A DNA stretch of 64,000 bases from assembly GCF_013386585.1 (NCBI RefSeq), contig NZ_JACARO010000047.1, positions 124,001-188,000 of the forward strand, in the 5' to 3' direction. Below are positions 58,695 to 64,000 of the stretch, one piece after another (within the stretch, counting starts at the first letter, position 1; each line of letters opens with the position of its first letter). The stretch is from Pseudomonas sp. P7548 (lineage in GTDB: Bacteria; Pseudomonadota; Gammaproteobacteria; Pseudomonadales; Pseudomonadaceae). Made by a program: the position numbers and the translations under genes. The notes under the pieces are model-generated. The model saw nothing but the letters and a program-made list of their open reading frames with translations. It was not told the origin of the DNA and did no database searches.

Positions 58695-59489
58695 ATGCCT
58701 GGCCACTTTTCAAACCGACGTTCGCCGACAATAGCGCCTGAAGCCCGGGTGCTGGTGGTGGATGACCACTGCACTTACCGCCTGTTGCTTGGCTCACTGC
58801 TTGAAAAACTCGCGGTGGCCTACCAGTGCTGTTGTGATGGGCAGCAAGCCCTGCACGCCTTGGCGACCGAGCATTTCGACCTGGTGATCAGCGACTGCCG
58901 CATGCCGGTGATGGATGGCTATACCCTCACCCGTGAACTGCGCCGCCGCGAACAGGCGGCGGGCCGCCCCCCTGCCATCGTGCTGGGCTTGAGCGGCAGC
59001 CTGGGGCCGGAAGAAATTCGCCAGTGCGTGGCTTGCGGCATGGACGGCTGGTTGATCAAACCCATCGGCTTTGCGCAATTGCGTGAGGTGCTGCGCTGCT
59101 GGCTGCCGCCAGAGCCTGCGGGCATCGTCGAGAGGGAGGTGGGCACTGTCCGAACCGGTCGTCGCAGCTTTCCCAATCGTGCCAGCCTGATCGATGCCTT
59201 CGGTTCCTGGGATGTGGTGGAGCCGATGCTGTTCAGTCTTATCCAGGAAGCGCATGCAGACCTGGCGGTGCTGGTTCATGCCCAGGCCGACCTGGATGCC
59301 AGGCTGGCCGCACAGTGCTTGCATCGCTTGGTAGGCAGCGTGGCATTCCTGGGGGAAACCGGCCTGGAGGCCGGCGCTGCGGATCTGATCGAGCGTGTGC
59401 AATTGACGGGCATGGCACTGAACCGGCCGGTGTTGGATGAGTTTCGCCATGAAGTGGGATGGTATTTGAACTACTTGGCTCAACTTTGA
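58695..59489 (+). CDS. Response regulator with receiver and C-terminal HPt domain
   Basis: The 264-residue protein has a receiver (about 17-135) with VLVVDDH, phosphoacceptor Asp67 in VISDCRMPVMDGY and Lys122 in WLIKPI. It ends in a histidine phosphotransfer domain with the active His210 in CLHRLVGSVAFLG. There is no DNA-binding or output domain. It could pass phosphate from a hybrid kinase to the RcsB-like regulator encoded next. TGAGGG before the ATG at 58695 sets the start; an upstream in-frame TTG is less likely. No sensor kinase gene is in the window. Confidence 0.85.
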   Translation: MPGHFSNRRSPTIAPEARVLVVDDHCTYRLLLGSLLEKLAVAYQCCCDGQQALHALATEHFDLVISDCRMPVMDGYTLTRELRRREQAAGRPPAIVLGLSGSLGPEEIRQCVACGMDGWLIKPIGFAQLREVLRCWLPPEPAGIVEREVGTVRTGRRSFPNRASLIDAFGSWDVVEPMLFSLIQEAHADLAVLVHAQADLDARLAAQCLHRLVGSVAFLGETGLEAGAADLIERVQLTGMALNRPVLDEFRHEVGWYLNYLAQL

Positions 59490-59670
59490 AGGAATATATC
59501 CTCTAACTATGTAGTACTTTTCCTTATGTAATTTCTCTTATTTATGTAGGAAGTAGTGAGGGCCTTATTAAGTGTGGGGTTTGACGCACTAAGAGCGTTT
59601 TATTTCTGGTTGTTGCAGAAACATGATCGCGGTATTTTGGCGGTCTCAAATTGCCATCATGGAAAAACCG

Positions 59671-60306
59671 ATGATTCGCATCATTATTGCTGACGATCAC
59701 CCTATTGTTCGTGTGGGCCAGAAAGTGGTGATCGAGGCGAGTGGCAAGTGTAAGGTCGTGGGGGAGGCCGACGGGCCTGACCAACTCCTGGAGTTGGTCG
59801 GCCGAATACCCTGTGACGTGATCGTGACTGATTTTGCCATGCCCGGTAATCAGCAAGCGGATGGGTATGGCTTGCTGGGACTGTTGAACCGCCAATACCC
59901 CGATGTACCGGTGATCCTGGTGACCATGTTTGCCAATATCGCGACCCTGCGTGCAGCCTTCAGCCACGGCGCCCGGGGGATTATCGCCAAGAGTGCGTCT
60001 GCCCGGGAATTGCCCCAGGCCTTGACCGCTGTGGTGCAAGGGCGTGAGTTTGTCAGTGAGTGCCTGCGTGTGCAGTTGGACCAGGCATGCCTGGCCCAGC
60101 CGACCCAGGCACCCAAGTTGTCGGGCAAGGAGCAAGAGGTCGTGCGCATGCTCGCCAGCGGGATGACAGTCAGCCAGATTGCCGCGCGGGTCAATCGCAG
60201 TATTTCAACTATCAGCAAACAGAAGAGCACGGCAATGCACCGGTTATGTATATCAACCGATGTAGATTTGTTTACCTATGCGCGAGATGCCGGGATGGTG
60301 CCTTAG
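59671..60306 (+). CDS. RcsB/BvgA-like LuxR-type response regulator
   Basis: The 211-residue regulator has a receiver with IIIADDHPIVRVG, phosphoacceptor Asp54 in VIVTDFAMPG, Thr85 and Lys107 (IIAKSAS). Its LuxR helix-turn-helix is LSGKEQEVVRMLASGMTVSQ, then IAARVNRSISTISKQKSTAM. MPG and SISTISKQK make it resemble RcsB and RocA. Starts at 59623, 59659 and 59671 are possible; 59671 has GGAAAAA upstream and opens the first strand. It probably controls the divergent fimbrial operon and is fed by the REC-HPt protein; both are inferences from position and domains. Confidence 0.87.
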   Translation: MIRIIIADDHPIVRVGQKVVIEASGKCKVVGEADGPDQLLELVGRIPCDVIVTDFAMPGNQQADGYGLLGLLNRQYPDVPVILVTMFANIATLRAAFSHGARGIIAKSASARELPQALTAVVQGREFVSECLRVQLDQACLAQPTQAPKLSGKEQEVVRMLASGMTVSQIAARVNRSISTISKQKSTAMHRLCISTDVDLFTYARDAGMVP

Positions 60307-60608
60307 TTGGGGCTTGGTAAATAAGTTTGGCGTGATGACAGCACTTTTACCCTGTTGAGCCTGAATAACTTCAGGGCGACGGTATGGCCCAGCTATTTAT
60401 CGAGCCTGTAGTTGCTCAAAGTTGGCGTGGCGGGGTCGATAAGGCAGGGGGACTTTCAAAGGTACCTGAGCGGTTAGCTGATTGATGCCTGTCGAAGGGG
60501 TGTAACTCGGACCTCACCCCTTTCATTGACGTAGCAAATGTACATGGCATTGCGCCCATGGGCAGACTATCGTGCAACCCGGATAACAATAGCGCCCGGA
60601 GCCTACCC
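60307..60608. other. Intergenic region after the response regulator
   Basis: I see no gene. The only marked structure is a hairpin, AAGGGGTG (60495-60502) with CACCCCTT (60515-60522), followed by a short T-run; it may be a weak terminator for the response-regulator transcript. GGAGCCTACCC at the end is the ribosome-binding site of the next gene. Confidence 0.5.
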
Positions 60609-61079
60609 ATGAGTGATGCCCACACCGCCCTGATCAACCGTTTCTACCAGGCCTTCCAGCGCCTTGACGCCGAGGCCATGGCCGCCTGCTACACCGACGA
60701 TGTGGTGTTCAGCGACCCCGCCTTCGGCCCATTGCATGGGCGTGATGCTGGCGACATGTGGCGCATGCTCACCACGCGCGCCAAGGACTTCTCCCTCACC
60801 TTCGACAACGTGCGCAGCGATGAGCGCAGCGGCGGTGCACATTGGGTCGCCACGTACCTGTTCAGCGCCACCGGTAACACGGTGGTCAACGATATCCAGG
60901 CGCGCTTTGTGTTTCGCGACGGCAAGATCTGTGAACACCACGACAGCTTTGACCTGTGGCGCTGGTCGCGTCAGGCGCTGGGCACCAAAGGTTTGTTGCT
61001 GGGCTGGACGCCGCTGGTGAAAAACGCCGTGCGTAGCCAGGCCCTGCGTGGTTTGAAGGCGTTCCAGGCCAGTCGTTGA
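60609..61079 (+). CDS. SnoaL-like/NTF2-family protein
   Basis: The 156-residue cytosolic protein starts MSDAHTALINRFYQAFQRLD. The pattern of N-terminal helices, CYTDDVVFSDPAFGPLHGRD and C-terminal sheet strands (HWVATYLFSATGNTVVNDIQ, ARFVFRDGKICEHHDSFDLW) is the SnoaL/ketosteroid-isomerase-like fold. Conserved Asp and His in the pocket are compatible with an isomerase or hydrolase, but no reaction can be assigned. A GGAG site sets the start. It is separated by 37 bases from the GIY-YIG gene and may be cotranscribed. Confidence 0.82.
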   Translation: MSDAHTALINRFYQAFQRLDAEAMAACYTDDVVFSDPAFGPLHGRDAGDMWRMLTTRAKDFSLTFDNVRSDERSGGAHWVATYLFSATGNTVVNDIQARFVFRDGKICEHHDSFDLWRWSRQALGTKGLLLGWTPLVKNAVRSQALRGLKAFQASR

Positions 61080-61116
61080 TAAGCTGGGCGCTCTTCTGGT
61101 TTTGCCGGCTCGACCT

Positions 61117-61392
61117 GTGACTGAAACTTCTGAACCCAAACCCTGGTTTGTCTACCTGGTACGCGCCGCCAACGGCTCGTTGTACTGCGGCATCAGCAAT
61201 GACCCGGTGCGCCGTTTTGCCATGCACCAGCGTGGCAAGGGCGCGCGGTTCTTCCTGTCCAGCCCCGCCGTGGCGCTGGTGTACACCGAGCAGTGCGCGA
61301 GCAAGGGCGAGGCGTTGCGCCAGGAACGGTTGATCAAGAAGTTGAAGAAGAGCGCCAAGGAGTGCCTGGCGGCGAGCAGCCCATTGATTTGA
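61117..61392 (+). CDS. GIY-YIG endonuclease-domain protein (YhbQ family)
   Basis: This 91-residue single-domain protein has the GIY-YIG elements as WFVYLVRAANGSLYCGISND (VYL and YCG in place of GIY/YIG), the catalytic Arg in NDPVRRFAMHQRGKGARF and Glu in RQERLIKKLKK. It belongs to the UPF0213/YhbQ group, proposed to act on damaged or branched DNA. The start is GTG at 61117 (MTETSEPKPWF); an upstream TTG at 61102 is possible. It has no neighbours with a shared role. Confidence 0.88.
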   Translation: MTETSEPKPWFVYLVRAANGSLYCGISNDPVRRFAMHQRGKGARFFLSSPAVALVYTEQCASKGEALRQERLIKKLKKSAKECLAASSPLI

Positions 61393-61467
61393 CTGATGGG
61401 TTCCCATCGTCCCCAATCGATGTGTTGCAGGCTAAGCTAGCGGCTCACTTATCGAGCGGAGCCTGGT

Positions 61468-62403
61468 ATGTCTGAGTTGATTCTTCACCACTACCCCCAG
61501 TCCCCTTTTGCTGAAAAAGCCCGCCTGTTGCTGGGCTTCAAAGGCTTGTCCTGGCGCTCGGTGCATATCGCGCCGGTGATGCCCAAGCCGGACCTGATGC
61601 CCCTGACCGGTGGCTACCGCAAGACCCCGGTGCTGCAAGTGGGCGCCGATATCTACTGCGACACGGCCTTGATCGCCCGGCGTCTGGAACAGGAAAAAGC
61701 CGCCCCGACCCTGTTTCCCCAAGGCCAGGAATTGACCACCCAAGGCTTTGCCGCCTGGGCGGATTCGCTGGTGTTTTCCCATGCCGTTGCGCTGGTGTTT
61801 CAGCCCGAGTCCCTGGCGGTCAAATTTGCCAAGGTGCCGCCGGAAATGATCCAGGTGCTGGTCGCCGACCGCAAAAAGCTGTTCAGCGGTGGCACGGCGG
61901 CGCGGGTGCAACTGGAGCAGGCCCTGCATCAGTGGCCGGCGATCATCAGCCGCATCAATCAGCAATTGCAGCATCAGGCGGGGGATTTTCTGTTCGGCGA
62001 GCCTTCGATTGCCGACTTCTCCCTGGCCCACCCGTTGTGGTTCCTCAAAGGCTCTTCGGTGACCGCGCCGTTGGTCGATGCCTATCCTGCCGTAGCAGCC
62101 TGGCTGGATCGCGTGTTGGGCTTTGGCCATGGCACGTCCACCCCGATGAGCGCCGAGCAAGCCCTGGACGTCGCGCGCAATGCGAGCCCGGCCGTGCTGC
62201 CGGATGAGGTTTTCGACGACTTGAACGGCTTCAAGGTCGGGCAGCAGGTGACCATTTCGGCGACCGACTACGGTACCGACCCGGTGGCGGGCGAGCTGCT
62301 GTTTGCCGGGCGTGAAGAGCTGATCCTGCGCCGTATCGATGAGCGTGCCGGCACCGTGCATGTGCATTTCCCCCGCATGGGTTTTTGCATTCAGGCGCAG
62401 TAA
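61468..62403 (+). CDS. Glutathione S-transferase family protein with C-terminal extension
   Basis: The 311-residue protein has an N-terminal thioredoxin-like GST domain (residues 1-80; LILHHYPQSPFAEKARLLLG, KTPVLQVGADIYCDTALIAR) and an all-helical C-terminal domain (about 90-215; PSIADFSLAHPLWFLKG). A further 85 residues follow that are beta-rich (VGQQVTISATDYGTDPVAG, REELILRRIDERAGTVHVHF) and are not part of a standard GST of about 200-220. The substrate and the role of the extension are unknown. The gene appears monocistronic. Confidence 0.85.
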   Translation: MSELILHHYPQSPFAEKARLLLGFKGLSWRSVHIAPVMPKPDLMPLTGGYRKTPVLQVGADIYCDTALIARRLEQEKAAPTLFPQGQELTTQGFAAWADSLVFSHAVALVFQPESLAVKFAKVPPEMIQVLVADRKKLFSGGTAARVQLEQALHQWPAIISRINQQLQHQAGDFLFGEPSIADFSLAHPLWFLKGSSVTAPLVDAYPAVAAWLDRVLGFGHGTSTPMSAEQALDVARNASPAVLPDEVFDDLNGFKVGQQVTISATDYGTDPVAGELLFAGREELILRRIDERAGTVHVHFPRMGFCIQAQ

Positions 62404-62465
62404 ACAAATTTTTTTGCAAAGAGCAGTGAGGTAAATCGCCAGCCCATCCGTGTAGTGCTTGAAAC

Positions 62466-62480
62466 TGCGATCTATTCGCA
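62466..62480. promoter_or_regulatory. Inverted repeat upstream of the TonB receptor (possible Fur-type site)
   Basis: TGCGA (62466-62470) and TCGCA (62476-62480) form a perfect inverted repeat 33 bases before the receptor ATG. By eye it matches 9 of 14 positions of the Fur core TGATAAT-N-ATTATCA. This is too few for a firm Fur assignment. The repeat lies where a repressor could block the promoter or ribosome access. Confidence 0.35.
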
Positions 62481-62512
62481 TTAACAGCGTTTTCTACACG
62501 GGTTCTCACAGC

Positions 62513-64000
62513 ATGAAGTCGATGGCGGGCGGTTTGGTTAAACAGTGGCTGGGAGCCTCGGTATTGGCGGTTTCGGGGTTGGCGTTGCTGCCCTTGGGCA
62601 TTGCACAGGCGCAGGAGCAGCAAAGCACCCAGTTCAACTTTGCCCTGGCAGCCAAACCGCTGCCCCAGGCCTTGAGCGACTTCAGCCGGGTCACTGGCAT
62701 CAGCGTGATCTACACCGATGAGGCGCCCTACGGCCTCAGCGCCCCCGCCGTCAGCGGCCAGATGAGTGCGACCCAGGCCCTGCAACGCCTGCTGGGCAAG
62801 TCCGGCTTTACCTTCCGTCAGATCGATGCCCGTACCCTGGCCCTGGAGCCGGTGCCCACCGACGGCGCCCTCAACCTCGGCGCCACCACCATCAGCGGGG
62901 CCGGCCAGGTCCAAGACAGCACCAGCTATCAGCCGCCGCCCACCAGTTCGGTGATGCGCTCCCACGGCCTGCTGCTGGAAACTCCGCAAACCGTCAACGT
63001 GGTGCCGGCCCAGGTCCTGCGTGACCAGACCCCGCGCAACCTGGACGATGCCCTGGGCAATATCAGCGGCATTACCCAGGCCAATACCCTGGCCAGTACC
63101 CAGGACGCGGTGATGCTGCGCGGCTTTGGCGACAACCGTAACGGTTCGATCATGCAGGACGGCATGCCCATCGTGCAGGGACGTGCTCTGAACTCCACGG
63201 CCGAACGCGTCGAAGTGCTCAAGGGCCCGGCGTCATTGTTGTACGGCATCCAGGACCCGGGCGGCGTGGTCAATATCGTCAGCAAGAAGCCTGAACTGGT
63301 GCAGTCCACCTCGTTGACCGCACGCGGCTCGACCTTTGGTGATGGCAAGAACGGCAGCGGCGGCAACCTCGACACCACCGGCCCGATTGGGGACAGCGGC
63401 TTGGCCTATCGCCTGATCGTCGACCATGAAGACGAAGATTACTGGCGCAACTTCGGCACCCACCGCGAGACGCTGGTGGCGCCGTCCCTGGCCTGGTACG
63501 GCGACACCACCAAAGTGGTGTTTGCCTACGAGCACCGCGAATTCCTCTCGCCGTTCGACCGTGGCACCGCCATCGACCCCAAGACCAACCACCCGCTGGA
63601 TATCCCTGCGACCCGTCGCCTGGATGAGCCGTTCAACAACATGGAGGGCCGCTCCGACCTGTACCGCCTGGAAGTCGATCATGACCTGAACGACGACTGG
63701 AAAGCCCACTTCGGCTACAGCTGGAACCGCGAGACCTACGACGCCAGCCAAGTGCGCATCGTGACCGTGAACCCCAACGGCACCTTGACGCGCAGCATGG
63801 ACGGCACCGGGGGCGCGTTGACCACTGACCGTTTCTCCACGTTCAGCCTGGAAGGCAAGGTCAACGTGGCCGGCATGCAGCATGACCTGGTGTTTGGCCT
63901 GGATGACGAGTACCGCAAGATCTATCGCGCGGACCTGATTCGCCAGGCACAACGCAGTGCGTTCAGCTACCTCAACCCGGTGTATGGCCGCGATGTGGAA
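62513..64000 (+). CDS. TonB-dependent siderophore receptor with STN signalling domain (5' part)
   Basis: The first 496 codons are in the window; the gene runs off the right edge. After a signal peptide (about 12-33, ending GIAQAQ) comes an STN/secretin-type domain (about 40-100; FALAAKPLPQALSDFSRVTG, FTFRQIDARTLALEPVP), then a plug (about 130-270; VMRSHGLLLETPQTVNVVPA, VMLRGFGDNRNGSIMQDGMP, VEVLKGPASLLYGIQDPGGV) and the first barrel strands. It resembles FpvA/FoxA/FiuA ferri-siderophore transducers, which signal through an anti-sigma factor. No sigma/anti-sigma pair lies upstream in the window. The ligand is unknown. Confidence 0.9.
   Translation, partial: MKSMAGGLVKQWLGASVLAVSGLALLPLGIAQAQEQQSTQFNFALAAKPLPQALSDFSRVTGISVIYTDEAPYGLSAPAVSGQMSATQALQRLLGKSGFTFRQIDARTLALEPVPTDGALNLGATTISGAGQVQDSTSYQPPPTSSVMRSHGLLLETPQTVNVVPAQVLRDQTPRNLDDALGNISGITQANTLASTQDAVMLRGFGDNRNGSIMQDGMPIVQGRALNSTAERVEVLKGPASLLYGIQDPGGVVNIVSKKPELVQSTSLTARGSTFGDGKNGSGGNLDTTGPIGDSGLAYRLIVDHEDEDYWRNFGTHRETLVAPSLAWYGDTTKVVFAYEHREFLSPFDRGTAIDPKTNHPLDIPATRRLDEPFNNMEGRSDLYRLEVDHDLNDDWKAHFGYSWNRETYDASQVRIVTVNPNGTLTRSMDGTGGALTTDRFSTFSLEGKVNVAGMQHDLVFGLDDEYRKIYRADLIRQAQRSAFSYLNPVYGRDVE

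Noticed and set aside
62432..62452. PvdS-type iron-starvation box (TAAAT ... CGT) before the TonB receptor
   Set aside because: The spacing between TAAAT and CGT is about 12 bases, not the 16-17 required.
1..64000. CRISPR array, tRNA, rRNA, insertion sequence or prophage
   Set aside because: The repeats present are REP hairpin pairs at scattered sites, not regularly spaced arrays. No cloverleaf, rRNA, transposase, integrase or phage structural gene was seen.

Overview
The window comes from a high-GC fluorescent Pseudomonas, most likely the P. fluorescens group. The evidence is a complete twelve-gene alginate operon in pseudomonad order, an Aap general amino-acid ABC operon, a MuxAB-type efflux system, Aer/CheV chemotaxis proteins, and many Pseudomonas-type REP doublets (REPINs) with the core GGGAGCGGGCTTGC or close variants. 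No rRNA, tRNA, insertion sequence, prophage or CRISPR array was seen.

Layout. 0-1.4 kb: start of an RND efflux operon (muxA, and muxB running off the left edge). 1.5-8 kb: core genes (solute-binding protein, Aer-like receptor, Cys-cluster protein, acetyltransferase, CheV, hydroxyacid reductase). 8.1-14.1 kb: a LysR regulator divergent from a self-contained tripartite efflux operon (OMF lipoprotein, FUSC pump, DUF1656, HlyD adaptor). 14.1-15.8 kb: NTF2-like protein, SDR and a small membrane protein. 16-32.5 kb: algD-8-44-K-E-G-X-L-I-J-F-A on the minus strand, with a terminator after algA and a long AT-rich leader with an AlgU-type promoter candidate before algD. 33.3-42 kb: yaaA, a NodB-like protein with altered metal motifs, PIN-PhoH ATPase, moaCDE, an amino-acid oxidase-like protein, rhlB and an esterase. 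42.1-46.5 kb: aapJQMP behind a very good sigma-54 promoter. 46.6-47.3 kb: an MqsRA toxin-antitoxin remnant whose toxin lacks a normal start. 47.4-49.3 kb: GntR regulator and MFS exporter. 49.3-58.3 kb: a ten-gene chaperone-usher locus with seven short DUF1120 subunits plus one two-domain DUF1120 protein. 58.7-60.3 kb: divergent REC-HPt and RcsB-like response regulators without a histidine kinase. 60.6-64 kb: SnoaL-like protein, GIY-YIG protein, GST-like protein and the first 496 codons of a TonB-dependent receptor with an STN signalling domain.

How it works together. The alg operon encodes precursor supply (AlgA, AlgD), c-di-GMP-gated polymerisation (Alg8, Alg44), periplasmic modification and editing (AlgG, I, J, F, X, L) and export (AlgK, AlgE). 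The chaperone-usher locus and the divergent phosphorelay proteins look like one regulated surface-appendage module, resembling in logic the Roc or Rcs control of cup fimbriae.

The points I find most worth following are: a REP doublet inserted in frame into the signal-peptide region of algK; the expanded DUF1120 fimbrial locus with mRNA hairpins in its gaps and an orphan phosphorelay beside it; the truncated mqsR; and the sigma-54 and AlgU-type promoters. Families were recognised by eye; no database search was run.
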